Of a stretch of DNA of 64,000 nt, positions 1-8,388 are shown piece by piece. The notes below the pieces were generated by a model, which saw only the letters and a program-made list of their open reading frames with translations, was not told the origin of the DNA and ran no database searches. The stretch is taken from the NCBI GenBank assembly GCA_016710645.1, contig JADJVI010000043.1:129167-193166 (forward strand). Direction: 5' to 3'. This DNA is from Actinomycetales bacterium (lineage in GTDB: Bacteria; Actinomycetota; Actinomycetes; Actinomycetales; Dermatophilaceae). Position 1 is the first letter of the stretch, and every line of letters begins with the position of its first letter. A program made the position numbers and the translations under genes.

Positions 1-966
1 CCGATCGAGCGCAAACCCGCGTGGATCCGCACGACAGCAACGATGGGTCCGGCGTATACCGAGCTCAACGCCATGGTCAAAGGCGAGGGCTTGCACACCG
101 TGTGCCAGGAGGCCGGCTGCCCCAACATCTTCGAGTGCTGGGAGGACCGCGAGGCCACCTTCCTCATCGGCGGCGACACGTGCACCCGGCGCTGCGACTT
201 CTGTGACATCGCCACCGGCCGTCCGCAGCCGCTGGATCTCGACGAACCCCGCCGGGTCGCCGAGTCGGTGCGCCGCATGGGGCTGCGCTACTCCACCGTC
301 ACCGGCGTGGCGCGCGACGACCAACCGGACGGGGCAGCGGGCCTGTATGCCGACACGGTCCGCCTCATCCACGAACTCAACCCGCAGACGGGCGTCGAGA
401 TCCTGCCGCCGGACTTTGGCGCGCGCCCCGAACAGGTGGGACGGGTCTTCGATGCCCGGCCCGAGGTCTTCGCGCACAACCTCGAGACCGTCCCGCGCAT
501 CTTCAAACGGATCCGGCCAGCCTTCACCTACGACACCTCACTGCGGGTGCTGACCATGGCGCGCGCGGCCGGGTTGGTGACCAAGTCCAATCTCATCCTC
601 GGTATGGGCGAGCGCGCGGACGAGATCGAGCAGGCGATCCACGACCTGCACGACGCAGGCTGCGACATCCTCACCATCACCCAATACCTGCGACCGTCGC
701 CGCTGCACCACCCCATCGACCGATGGGTCAAGCCGGAGGAGTTCCTGCACTGGTCTTCGGTGGCCGAGGAGCGGGGTTTCAAGGGCGTCATGGCCGGGCC
801 ACTGGTGCGCTCGTCCTACCGGGCCGGTCGGTTGTGGGCCCAGGCGATGGGCCGCTGGGGACGACCGATCCCCGCGCATCTGGCCCACCTCGCCGAGGCC
901 GGGTCGGCTCCCGCTCGGCAGGAAGCCGCGGCAGTCGTCGCGCGCACCGGCGCGACAGTATCCTGA
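1..966 (+). CDS. lipA: Lipoyl synthase LipA (5' end outside window)
   Basis: Radical-SAM enzyme that inserts two sulfur atoms into protein-bound octanoyl groups to make lipoyl cofactors, as needed by the aceE pathway further along. The frame is open from base 1, and residues ahead of the first ATG (base 43) already fit the family's N-terminus, so the true start is upstream of the window. Visible motifs: the auxiliary-cluster cysteines in VCQEAGCPNIFEC, the radical-SAM CTRRCDFC at 181-204, and a long TIM-barrel with the family's YDTSLRVL and ITQYLRPS segments. It is followed five bases later by the DUF4191 gene, the usual actinobacterial arrangement. Identification is secure. Confidence 0.96.
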   Translation, partial: PIERKPAWIRTTATMGPAYTELNAMVKGEGLHTVCQEAGCPNIFECWEDREATFLIGGDTCTRRCDFCDIATGRPQPLDLDEPRRVAESVRRMGLRYSTVTGVARDDQPDGAAGLYADTVRLIHELNPQTGVEILPPDFGARPEQVGRVFDARPEVFAHNLETVPRIFKRIRPAFTYDTSLRVLTMARAAGLVTKSNLILGMGERADEIEQAIHDLHDAGCDILTITQYLRPSPLHHPIDRWVKPEEFLHWSSVAEERGFKGVMAGPLVRSSYRAGRLWAQAMGRWGRPIPAHLAHLAEAGSAPARQEAAAVVARTGATVS

Positions 967-971
967 CCGCC

Positions 972-1697
972 ATGGCCAAGGACTCCACTGCTGCACCCAC
1001 GCCGAAGAAGCCCGGGCGCATCGCCCAGGTGCGCACCGTCTTCCAGCAGTCCAAGCAACTCGACCCGAAGATCGGGTGGTGGATGCTGCTGGCGTTCGTG
1101 CTCACCCTCGCGGTGGCCTTCGGCATCGGTTACGCGGTCGGCTGGCCGGTGTATGCCGTGATCCTCGGCCTCCCGCTCGCGGCGCTGGCCGCCACCCTGG
1201 TGATGAGCCGCCGCGCCGAGCGGGCGGCATACACGCGCTTGGAAGGGCAGCCCGGCGCCGTCGGCGCGGCCCTCACCGCGCTGCGTGGCGACTGGTACAC
1301 CGACTCCCAGCCCGTGGCGGTCGAAGGTAGCCGGGCGGGGGTGTCCGACGCCGCGATGGTCTACCGCGCGGTGGGTCGCCCGGGGATCGTCCTGGTCGCC
1401 GAAGGGCCGACCGTTCGGGCCCAGCGACTGCTGGCCGCCGAGCGGAAACGCACCGCGCGGGTGGCTCCGGACGTGCCGCTCACCACCCTCGCCGTGAGCG
1501 ACGAGCAGGGCGACGGGCTCGTGGCCATTCGTAAGCTCACCAGCACCATCCAGCGGATGCGGCCCATCCTCAGCAAGCAGGACGTCCTCGTGGTCAACAA
1601 GCGCCTGCGGGCCCTCGGTGGACTCAAGCTCCCGCTGCCCCAGGGCGTCGACCCCAACCGGGTGCGCGTCGACCGCCGCGCCATGCGCGGTCGCTGA
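972..1697 (+). CDS. DUF4191 integral membrane protein
   Basis: Conserved actinobacterial membrane protein of unknown function, normally found directly after lipA (as Rv2219 in M. tuberculosis). 241 residues. A basic N-terminus precedes two hydrophobic segments near residues 36-56 and 60-78, then a soluble C-terminal domain of about 160 residues ending in an Arg-rich tail. I chose the ATG five bases after the lipA stop: the frame is open further upstream, but that part overlaps lipA and reads as a shadow. Probably co-transcribed with lipA. No catalytic motif is visible, so no activity is proposed. Confidence 0.85.
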   Translation: MAKDSTAAPTPKKPGRIAQVRTVFQQSKQLDPKIGWWMLLAFVLTLAVAFGIGYAVGWPVYAVILGLPLAALAATLVMSRRAERAAYTRLEGQPGAVGAALTALRGDWYTDSQPVAVEGSRAGVSDAAMVYRAVGRPGIVLVAEGPTVRAQRLLAAERKRTARVAPDVPLTTLAVSDEQGDGLVAIRKLTSTIQRMRPILSKQDVLVVNKRLRALGGLKLPLPQGVDPNRVRVDRRAMRGR

Positions 1698-1742
1698 CTC
1701 GGAAGCACGCCTCGCGACGCCACTAGATCCGCAGCAACACGC

Positions 1743-2207
1743 TCAGCGGCGCACCAGGACCGTGTTGGCGGCCTTGTCGTGCAGCCCGCGTCCGTCGCGG
1801 TCCCAAATGAGCGCGGGAATCGCCAGGCAGAGCAGCAGAGAGCGGATCGCGACCTGCACCACCGACGCAGGGCGGCCGTTGACGCTCATCAGCCCCAGCC
1901 CGAGGATGCGCTGACCGACCGTCGAACCCACCGTCGGTAGGAGCACCAAGTTCTCGACGAAGAAGATGCCCAGCGGCACGAAGCTGCCCGGTCCACCATG
2001 GCCGAGCTCGACCTTGAAGAGCAAATAGGCAATGAGCTGGCACATCGTCCAGTCGATGAGCACCGCGACCAGCCGCCGACCGAACCGGGCGATCGACCCC
2101 GGCCCCTGCTGGGGTAGGCGAAGGGACTGACCGGCATACTCACCCGCCTGTTGGGTCCGGGCCCGCGGGCCATCGAGCCAGGACGCGACATCACGACGGT
2201 CAACCAC
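1743..2207 (-). CDS. RDD family membrane protein
   Basis: Small membrane protein with the RDD domain (here RFGRRLVAVLIDW) and three hydrophobic stretches; corresponds by position to Rv2219A, between lipA/DUF4191 and glnA. RDD proteins are of mostly unknown function, some proposed as transporters. I start at the GTG at 2207, giving 154 residues beginning VVDRRDVASWL, a beginning typical of this family. A TACGCT hexamer (2214-2219, minus strand) sits six bases before that GTG, fitting a leaderless mRNA. An upstream ATG at 2324 would add 39 unconserved residues and run through the GlnR-type operator of glnA, so I reject it. Confidence 0.8.
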   Translation of the reverse strand: MVDRRDVASWLDGPRARTQQAGEYAGQSLRLPQQGPGSIARFGRRLVAVLIDWTMCQLIAYLLFKVELGHGGPGSFVPLGIFFVENLVLLPTVGSTVGQRILGLGLMSVNGRPASVVQVAIRSLLLCLAIPALIWDRDGRGLHDKAANTVLVRR

Positions 2208-2276
2208 CCTCGTAGCGTAACGACGCCCCGCGATAGGTTGAGACTCGGACACAGCGGCGTGCCCGATCGCTCCCCC

Positions 2277-2315
2277 GTTTACACCGACGAAACATTCGGT
2301 CAACGGTCGGGAAAC
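2277..2315 (+). promoter_or_regulatory. GlnR-type operator upstream of glnA
   Basis: The segment reads TTAC, six bases, GAAAC (2289-2293), six bases, TCAAC (2300-2304), six bases, GAAAC (2311-2315). This is the alternating GTnAC-n6-GAAAC layout recognised by the actinobacterial nitrogen regulator GlnR. It lies about 95 bases before the glnA start. GlnR activates glnA in Streptomyces and mycobacteria; control here is inferred from the match and position. Confidence 0.75.
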
Positions 2316-2406
2316 CCGCCGCACCTAGCGTCGGGCCCGATGCACCACCCGGGCGCCGTGTCCGAATCCTCGACGGCGAGCCGGCCCACTGTCGTAGGAG
2401 GTTGGA

Positions 2407-3831
2407 TTGTTCAAGTCAGCCGACGAAGTCCTCGCGTTCATCAAGGACGAGGACGTCGCATTCGTCGACATCCGGTTCTGTGACCTGCCTGGGGTCATGC
2501 AGCACTTCAACGTCCCCGCCAAGAGCGTGGGACCGGACTTCTTCACGGTGGGGCAGGCCTTCGACGGCTCGTCGATCCGCGGTTTCCAGGCCATCCACGA
2601 GTCCGACATGAAGCTCATCCCGGACGTCAAGACGGCCTACCTCGACCCGTTCCGGGCCGAGAAGACCCTCGTGATGAACTTCTCGATCGTCGACCCGTTC
2701 ACCGACGAGCCCTACAGCCGCGACCCGCGCAACGTCGCCGCCAAGGCCGAGGCCTACCTGGAGTCGACGGGCATCGCCGACACGGCCTACTTCGGGGCCG
2801 AGGCCGAGTTCTTCATCTTCGACGACGTGCGGTTCAAGACCTCCGCGAACGAGAGCTTCTACTACCTCGACTCGATCGCCGCTGCCTGGAACTCCGGCCG
2901 CGTCGAAGAGGGTGGCAACCTCGGCTACAAGCCGCGGGTCAAGGGTGGCTACTTCCCGGTGCCGCCGGTGGACCACTTCGCCGACATCCGCGACGCCATG
3001 TGCCTGCGCCTGGACGAGGTCGGCCTCAATGTCGAGCGGTCGCACCACGAGGTGGGCTCGGGTGGCCAGCAGGAGATCAACTACACGTTCAACACCCTGC
3101 TGCACTCCGGCGACGACATGATGAAGTTCAAGTACGTCATCAAGAACTGCGCCTGGGAGTTCGGCAAGACCGCGACCTTCATGCCCAAGCCGATCTTCGG
3201 TGACAATGGGTCGGGCATGCACACCCACCAGTCGCTGTGGAAGGACGGCAAGCCGCTGTTCTACGACGAGAGCGGCTACGGCGGCCTCTCGGACATCGCC
3301 CGGTGGTACATCGGTGGCCTGCTCAAGCACGCCCCGTCGCTGCTGGCCTTCACCAACCCGACGGTGAACTCCTACCACCGCCTGGTCCCCGGCTACGAGG
3401 CCCCGGTCAACCTGGTCTACTCGGCCCGCAACCGCTCCGCCTGCGTCCGCATCCCGATCGCCGGCACCTCCCCCAAGGCCAAGCGCATCGAGTTCCGGAT
3501 CCCAGACCCCTCGGCCAACCCCTACCTCGCCTTCGCGGCGCAGTTGATGGCGGGCCTGGACGGCATCAAGAACCGCATCGAGCCCCCGGAGCCGGTCGAC
3601 AAGGACCTCTACGAGCTGCCCCCGGAGGAGCACGCCGAGATCAAGCAGGTCCCCGGCTCGCTGCCCGAGGTGCTCAACGCCCTCGAAGAGGACCACGACT
3701 ACCTGCTCGAAGGTGGAGTGTTCACGAAGGACCTCATCGAGACCTGGATCGAGTGGAAGCGCAAGAACGAGGTCGACCCGATCCGCTTCCGCCCGCACCC
3801 GCACGAGTTCGAGATGTACTTCGACCTCTGA
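2407..3831 (+). CDS. glnA: Type I glutamine synthetase
   Basis: Makes glutamine from glutamate, ammonia and ATP; the main ammonium-assimilating enzyme. 474 residues, standard GSI length. The start is a TTG at 2407 (MFKSADEVLAFI...), fixed by a strong GTAGGAGG ribosome site at 2394-2401 and by alignment of RFCDLPGVMQHF with other actinobacterial GlnA. NGSGMHTHQS and NRSACVRIP are active-site segments. The adenylylation tyrosine is kept (KDLYELPPEE, Tyr402), so this is a GSI-beta enzyme whose activity can be switched by the GlnE encoded at 9578-12601. A GlnR-type operator precedes it and a strong hairpin follows it. Confidence 0.97.
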   Translation: MFKSADEVLAFIKDEDVAFVDIRFCDLPGVMQHFNVPAKSVGPDFFTVGQAFDGSSIRGFQAIHESDMKLIPDVKTAYLDPFRAEKTLVMNFSIVDPFTDEPYSRDPRNVAAKAEAYLESTGIADTAYFGAEAEFFIFDDVRFKTSANESFYYLDSIAAAWNSGRVEEGGNLGYKPRVKGGYFPVPPVDHFADIRDAMCLRLDEVGLNVERSHHEVGSGGQQEINYTFNTLLHSGDDMMKFKYVIKNCAWEFGKTATFMPKPIFGDNGSGMHTHQSLWKDGKPLFYDESGYGGLSDIARWYIGGLLKHAPSLLAFTNPTVNSYHRLVPGYEAPVNLVYSARNRSACVRIPIAGTSPKAKRIEFRIPDPSANPYLAFAAQLMAGLDGIKNRIEPPEPVDKDLYELPPEEHAEIKQVPGSLPEVLNALEEDHDYLLEGGVFTKDLIETWIEWKRKNEVDPIRFRPHPHEFEMYFDL

Positions 3832-3863
3832 CGGTCGGCTGAGTTTCACTCCGAGCAAAGACC

Positions 3864-3902
3864 GGTATGCCGTGCCACCCGCCTCGGGTGGCACGGCATA
3901 CC
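3864..3902 (+). terminator. glnA terminator built from two inverted motif copies
   Basis: Perfect inverted repeat: 17-base arms at 3864-3880 and 3886-3902 around a five-base loop, 32 bases after the glnA stop. The outer eleven bases of each arm are GGTATGCCGTG and its complement, the dispersed motif of this window. There is no strong T-run, as is usual in this GC range. Confidence 0.8.
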
Positions 3903-3992
3903 CGTCTCCGCGGAGCCTTTGCCTCGCAACAGCGACGCGCCCGGTTCGGGGTGGCGTTTGCCTTACCAGTCGGTAGCCCGCACAGTGGTGTG

Positions 3993-4139
3993 ATGTTCAC
4001 CATAGAAGACATCGACATCCACGCCGAGATGGCTGTGCTCGCTGCGCTGAGCCCCGAGTTGCTCGATCCGGTCTCCCACCCCATCCCGGAAGCCGACGCT
4101 CGGCTGCATCCCAACGACTACTTCGTCGTCGGCGCCTGA
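3993..4139 (+). CDS. Possible small acidic protein (48 aa)
   Basis: A short frame after the glnA terminator encodes 48 residues, MFTIEDIDIHAEMAV... ending HPNDYFVVGA. It is acidic with no cysteine, no membrane segment and no recognised domain. No clear ribosome site precedes the ATG at 3993. I do not recognise it. It may be a real small gene, since codon use looks ordinary and the region is otherwise empty, or a chance frame. Confidence 0.3.
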   Translation: MFTIEDIDIHAEMAVLAALSPELLDPVSHPIPEADARLHPNDYFVVGA

Positions 4140-4197
4140 CCCCTTCGCGCGATCCTGAGCCCGCGCTGACAGCGTCGTCAACGCCCTCAACCCTCCC

Positions 4198-4488
4198 TCA
4201 GTGGCCCGCCTCGCGGGCGGCTCCGCACGTGCACATCCCGAAGAAGATCTCGTCGCTCATGTAGGTGGCCGAGCGCGCCACCTCGCGCAGCGTCACCTCG
4301 CCCCATTCCGGCAGCTCGGCCAGCATGCCGAGCGTGTCCAGCAACGCCGACGCAGCACGTTGGTCGTGCTGAGAGCGGTCGGTGTCCTGCAGCGCCAGTC
4401 GAGCGGTCACATGAACCGCGTGGCGGAACCAATGCACCGGATCCAACGAGCACCCGGGCGCGTGCTCGACCGGCATACGCTCCTGCAT
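4198..4488 (-). CDS. Hypothetical protein, 96 aa
   Basis: A 96-residue soluble protein of unknown function. It begins MQERMPVEHAPG at 4488; a second ATG (4476) four codons on follows an AGGAG and is an alternative start. The middle is a predicted helix rich in Ala and Leu (HVTARLALQDTD, ALLDTLGMLAEL). The end has a closely spaced FGMCTCG pair of cysteines that could bind metal or form a disulfide. It lies 20 bases downstream of the DMT transporter gene on the same strand and may share its transcript. No family recognised. Confidence 0.55.
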   Translation of the reverse strand: MQERMPVEHAPGCSLDPVHWFRHAVHVTARLALQDTDRSQHDQRAASALLDTLGMLAELPEWGEVTLREVARSATYMSDEIFFGMCTCGAAREAGH

Positions 4489-4508
4489 ACCGGCATTCTG
4501 CCGCACCC

Positions 4509-5417
4509 TCAGCGGGGTGCGGGAGGGCGATAGTTGACGGCAAGCAGACCGAGGCTGACGGCCACGAGCGCCACGAGCAAACGCACCGACCACGCTTCGT
4601 GCAGCCAGAAGGTCCCGATCGCCAGCGCAATGATGGGCGTCAGCAGGGTGAACGCCGACAGTCGCGGAGCGGCATACTCGCGAATCAGCCAAAACCACAC
4701 GAGATAGCTCGTCGAACTCACGACGATGACTTGGAACAGCACCGACGTGGTGACCAGCGGGGTGAGCGGCCAGTCGATGGGTCGCTCGATGGCCACCCCG
4801 AGCGTCGTGAGCCCCACCCCGGAGACGCCGAGTTGGTAGAGCAGGGTCTTGGCCGGATGCGCGCCGGACAACGACGTGGCCCGGATGACCAAGGTGGTGG
4901 CCCCCCACCCGACCGCGGCAGCGACCGCTAGCGCGTCACCGACCCATTGCGTGGATCCGCTGGCGGCGCCCCAGCCGTCCGAGAAGGCCACGACTGTGCC
5001 GGCGAAAGCGAGCAATAACCCCGCGATCCCGAGTGGTCCGAGCCGCTCCGAGCGCGCGATGAACGGCATACCCGCTGCCACGACGAAAGGCGCGAGATAG
5101 AGGAATGTCGTCGTGCGCCCGACCGTCGTGTAGCCGAGGGCGAGGTAGACGCAGGCGAACTCTGCGGCGAACAACGTGCCGGCCAGCAGTCCGGGCCACA
5201 GCGTGCCATCTCGCTCCCAGACCCGGATGCCGCGCCACTTGGTCCACAGCAAGACCAGCAATCCACCACCGAGCGAACGGAGTCCGCATTGGGTCACCGG
5301 TGGGATCTGTGCAAGAGCCACCTTGGACATGGCCTGTCCCATCGCCCACACGGCGCAGCAGCCGATGACCAAGACCACCGCCCTGGTGTCGAGGTGCAGC
5401 CGTCGAGAGGTGGTCAC
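4509..5417 (-). CDS. DMT-family (EamA) transporter
   Basis: Drug/metabolite-transporter superfamily membrane protein with two EamA repeats and about ten hydrophobic helices over 302 residues. Substrate cannot be told from sequence; relatives export amino acids or metabolites. The second repeat ends with the typical PIIALAIGTFWLHE segment. I start at the GTG at 5417 because a TATGGT hexamer (5424-5429, minus strand) sits exactly six bases upstream, the leaderless arrangement seen at several genes here, and because the first helix follows soon after. An ATG at 5453 would add twelve residues. It runs opposite to the lipoprotein gene at 5509. Confidence 0.85.
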   Translation of the reverse strand: MTTSRRLHLDTRAVVLVIGCCAVWAMGQAMSKVALAQIPPVTQCGLRSLGGGLLVLLWTKWRGIRVWERDGTLWPGLLAGTLFAAEFACVYLALGYTTVGRTTTFLYLAPFVVAAGMPFIARSERLGPLGIAGLLLAFAGTVVAFSDGWGAASGSTQWVGDALAVAAAVGWGATTLVIRATSLSGAHPAKTLLYQLGVSGVGLTTLGVAIERPIDWPLTPLVTTSVLFQVIVVSSTSYLVWFWLIREYAAPRLSAFTLLTPIIALAIGTFWLHEAWSVRLLVALVAVSLGLLAVNYRPPAPR

Positions 5418-5508
5418 ACGGCGACCATAGCGAGGATGGTGACCCGCCGACACAGAAGCTTCACGAAAGCCACAGCTGACTCACAGTGGACTCCGGCACG
5501 ATACCCCC

Positions 5509-6177
5509 ATGGGTATTAAGAGGAGAAGTCGCCGACTGACCGTCACCACCACCTTGGGGGCCATCGCTGTGGCCGTGAGTTTGAGCGGATGCGCAGCAAG
5601 CTCGAGCGCGCCGGCCGCCACGACACCGGCCACCCCCACGACAACGACAGCGCCTGCACCGATCACCTCAGCGGCAACGCCAACCAACGCTCCCGCGTCG
5701 GCAACCGTGGCCATCCCTGCTGCACCGACGGCTCCGCTCGCTGCTGCCGCCTGGGAGGCACTCCTGGGACCCGAGGGCGAGTACGCCGCATCGGCCTCCT
5801 ATGCCGCCGTCATCCAGGCTTTCGGGCCGGTCGAACCGTACGTGACGATCCAGGCCGCCGAGGAGCGACACATCGACGCCTTGACCCGGCAACTGCAGCG
5901 TCTCGGCGTGACTCCACCCCCGAACCCCTACCTCGGCACAGTGGCCGCCCCGACCAGCCTCGCTGCGGCTGCGCAGGCCTGGGCTGACGGTGAAGTCGCC
6001 AATGTCGCCCTCTACGACAAGCTCGTTGCACAAGCCGCCGGCGATCAGGGGCTGACCCGGGTGTTCACCAATCTGCGGCGAGCGTCGGCAGAGATGCACC
6101 TGCCCGCCTTCCAGGCTGCAGCCGCTGCCGGAGGCACCCTGAGTGCCGCCCAGATGACTGAGCTTGGCCTGCACTGA
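5509..6177 (+). CDS. DUF2202-like (ferritin-like) lipoprotein
   Basis: Predicted lipoprotein of 222 residues. The signal peptide ends in a lipobox LSGC with Cys28, followed by a Thr/Ala/Pro-rich linker to about residue 75. The mature part has GEYAASASYAAVIQAFG and, about 20 residues on, AAEERHIDALTRQL; this E..Y / EExH arrangement is that of DUF2202 ferritin-like four-helix proteins, which may bind a di-iron site. Role unknown; relatives are sometimes linked to metal or stress handling. It is monocistronic, and the next gene faces it on the other strand. Confidence 0.7.
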   Translation: MGIKRRSRRLTVTTTLGAIAVAVSLSGCAASSSAPAATTPATPTTTTAPAPITSAATPTNAPASATVAIPAAPTAPLAAAAWEALLGPEGEYAASASYAAVIQAFGPVEPYVTIQAAEERHIDALTRQLQRLGVTPPPNPYLGTVAAPTSLAAAAQAWADGEVANVALYDKLVAQAAGDQGLTRVFTNLRRASAEMHLPAFQAAAAAGGTLSAAQMTELGLH

Positions 6178-6249
6178 GGGACGAGCTGGGACTGGCGGCA
6201 GGACTGCCGTCCTCGCTAGCGGTCCCGGGGCGATGGGACCAAGCACGAC

Positions 6250-6714
6250 CTACGAAGTCGTGGTAGGCCCCCCTGCTGCCGTCCAGGCGCCGATGCCGCC
6301 GCCGAGGTGGTAGGCCTGGGTGAACCCCAGACCGTCCATGATGCGCAGAGCTGTGGCCGATCGGTTGCCGCTGCGGCAGTAGACGGCATACGGGACAGCC
6401 TTGTCCAGCGCCCCGACCTTGGTGGAGAAGTCGGCTGCGTTGACGTCGATGTTGATCGCACCCGGCAGATGCCCCTCGCCGAACTCCGCGGCAGTGCGCA
6501 CGTCGAGCACCACGGTGTTGGGTCGCTTGAGCGCGGCGGCGAAGGCCCCGGCGTCGAGGGTCGCACCCTTGGCCGGAGCCGCTGCGGCTGCCGTGGCAGA
6601 GGCGAGCGATCCCGAACCGGAGCCGCCCGCGTTGCCGGAGGATCCGCTGCACGCGGCGATGCCAGTCGAGGAGAGAACCAGGGCAAGGGCGAACGTGGCA
6701 ACTCGGCGCGTCAT
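6250..6714 (-). CDS. Rhodanese-domain lipoprotein
   Basis: 154-residue lipoprotein carrying one rhodanese domain (sulfur or phosphate-like transfer). The signal peptide ends IAAC (Cys22); a Gly/Ser/Ala linker leads to the domain from about residue 52. Catalytic loop CRSGNRS has the active Cys113, preceded by VVLDVRTAAEFGEGHLPGAINI, the family's CH2A region, so it should be active outside the membrane. A TAAGAT hexamer (6721-6726, minus strand) lies six bases before the ATG, suggesting a leaderless transcript. The physiological substrate is unknown. Confidence 0.88.
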   Translation of the reverse strand: MTRRVATFALALVLSSTGIAACSGSSGNAGGSGSGSLASATAAAAAPAKGATLDAGAFAAALKRPNTVVLDVRTAAEFGEGHLPGAINIDVNAADFSTKVGALDKAVPYAVYCRSGNRSATALRIMDGLGFTQAYHLGGGIGAWTAAGGPTTTS

Positions 6715-6791
6715 TCTGCCATCTTAACGGATACCCCCGGAGGTATGCCGTGTGGCGGGGTGAGTGCGACCTCGTCACTCACAAGTCGGAC

Positions 6792-8348
6792 TCAGAAGTC
6801 GGACTCGGCAGCCCCCAGCGGGGCCTCCCAATCCAAGCGCGTGCCGCCCAGCACACCCACCGGGGAGATGAGCATCATCGTGCCTCCGTGATGCGCGGCG
6901 CGTTCCTGGAGATTGCCCAGGCCGCTGCGCCGCCCGGTCTCGGTGAAGCCCACCCCGTCATCCTCGACTCCCACGCGGACCACCGAGCGGTCGATGACAA
7001 CGTCCACCAAGGCTCGACCCGCTTGGGCGTGGCGGGCCACGTTCGACAACGCCTCGCGGATGACCGCCAACAAATCCAGGCGCATCTCTTCGTCGACCGC
7101 ATCGAGGTCTCCGGTCACGGCGACAATCGGCGCAAACCCCAAGGGCGCCCGGAAGCCGAGCGCGAGCTCGCGCACCTCCTCGTCCAGGGGCACTGTCGCC
7201 GGCTGGTGCAGCGCGAAGATCATCCGCCGGATGTCCTTGATCGCCAGGTCCAGCTCGTCGACGGCCTCAGCCAGTCGGTTCTGGACGTAAGGGTGACCGG
7301 CGACCCGAGCGGCCGACTGCAGGCCCAGGCCAGTGGCGAACAACCGTTGGATGACCACGTCGTGCATATCGCGCGCGATCCGCTCCCGGTCCTCAAGGAC
7401 CTCCATCCGCGCTCGGTCGCGCTGAGCACTCGCGGCCGTGAGGGTGACCGCCGCCTGGTCGGCATACTGCTTGAGCGGTTCAGCCGAGTCGTAGGCCACG
7501 CGGCCCTCATCCCCCGCCCACGCGACGACGAGGAGCCCGATGTGCCCCAGGCCGACACTCATCGGCACGAGCGCGGTCTGGCCGTGGGACTCCAAGCCAC
7601 TGGCGGCGCGCAAGAGCCCGGCCGACGGATCCGCCGCGGTCTCCCCTTCGTTGGAGACCAGGAGCAGCGGCTCTCCGCTTTCCAGGACAGCGAGCCAGTG
7701 TGGTTCGGTCAGCGGGGTGCCGACGATCGCGCCGGCTCGCGGGTCAACGCCGGTGGCGGCCTCAATGACCAAACCGCCGTCCTCGCCGACCAGCGCGATG
7801 GCGGCCAGGTCAGCCTGGGCGGCGGAGCAGGCCCGGGAGACGAGCAGACCAAGAGCATCGCGTTTGTCCTGTCCGGACAGCAAGGCCTGGCTCATCTCGC
7901 TGATCGCCTCGGACCACTGCTGCTGGCGTCGGGTCTCCTGCAACATCCGGGCGTTGTCGATGGCCATCCCTGCGGCACCGGCGAGCGCCTGGACCAGAGC
8001 CTGGTCGTCCTCCGTGAAGTCCAGCCCTCCGACCTTGTCGGCCAGGGACAGCATCCCGAATGCTTGCCCTCGCACCATGACCGGCACCTCGAGCGACGAA
8101 TTCACCCCAAGCAAGCCGAGATCGTCCGGGTTGAGCCCGTCGGTGACGCTCTCAACGACCCCGGACGCATCCTGGCGCAAGATGCCCAACGACCCATAGC
8201 GGGCCCCCACGAGGTAGCACGCACTACGCACCAGCCGCGGGAGCAGGACGTCGAGGTCGAGTTCCGAGCCAACGGCGAGCACGGCGTCCAGGAGAGTGGC
8301 GACGGCCTCGGTGGAGCCCGGTAGCCGCAACATGGACGTGGGAGTCAC
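6792..8348 (-). CDS. DevS/DosS-like two-GAF sensor histidine kinase
   Basis: Cytoplasmic sensor kinase of 518 residues: GAF domain (about 20-135), second GAF (about 145-305), HisKA_3 dimerisation segment with phospho-acceptor His329 in RIARDMHDVVIQRLF, and a HATPase_c domain to the end (EDDGVGF, SGLGNLQERA). Layout and motifs match mycobacterial DevS/DosT, the hypoxia and nitric-oxide sensors, and a DevR-like regulator lies two genes upstream. The first GAF is shorter than in DevS and lacks the His-Pro-rich loop carrying the haem-ligand histidine, so gas sensing through haem is doubtful. The GTG start has TACCAT seven bases upstream, inside a copy of the dispersed motif. Confidence 0.88.
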   Translation of the reverse strand: MTPTSMLRLPGSTEAVATLLDAVLAVGSELDLDVLLPRLVRSACYLVGARYGSLGILRQDASGVVESVTDGLNPDDLGLLGVNSSLEVPVMVRGQAFGMLSLADKVGGLDFTEDDQALVQALAGAAGMAIDNARMLQETRRQQQWSEAISEMSQALLSGQDKRDALGLLVSRACSAAQADLAAIALVGEDGGLVIEAATGVDPRAGAIVGTPLTEPHWLAVLESGEPLLLVSNEGETAADPSAGLLRAASGLESHGQTALVPMSVGLGHIGLLVVAWAGDEGRVAYDSAEPLKQYADQAAVTLTAASAQRDRARMEVLEDRERIARDMHDVVIQRLFATGLGLQSAARVAGHPYVQNRLAEAVDELDLAIKDIRRMIFALHQPATVPLDEEVRELALGFRAPLGFAPIVAVTGDLDAVDEEMRLDLLAVIREALSNVARHAQAGRALVDVVIDRSVVRVGVEDDGVGFTETGRRSGLGNLQERAAHHGGTMMLISPVGVLGGTRLDWEAPLGAAESDF

Positions 8349-8388
8349 GCAGCCGATGGTATGCCGTGCGGCGGCACCTTTGCGCGGG

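Noticed and set aside
2208..2324. Longer start for the RDD protein
   Set aside because: The added 39 residues are unlike relatives and would cover the GlnR operator of glnA.
2416..3894. Long open frame antisense to glnA (492 codons)
   Set aside because: Mirror of GC-rich codon use; composition is Val/Asp/Arg-rich with no domain, and glnA is certain on the other strand. The same holds for the long antisense frames opposite pgi, aceE, argG and the acylase gene.
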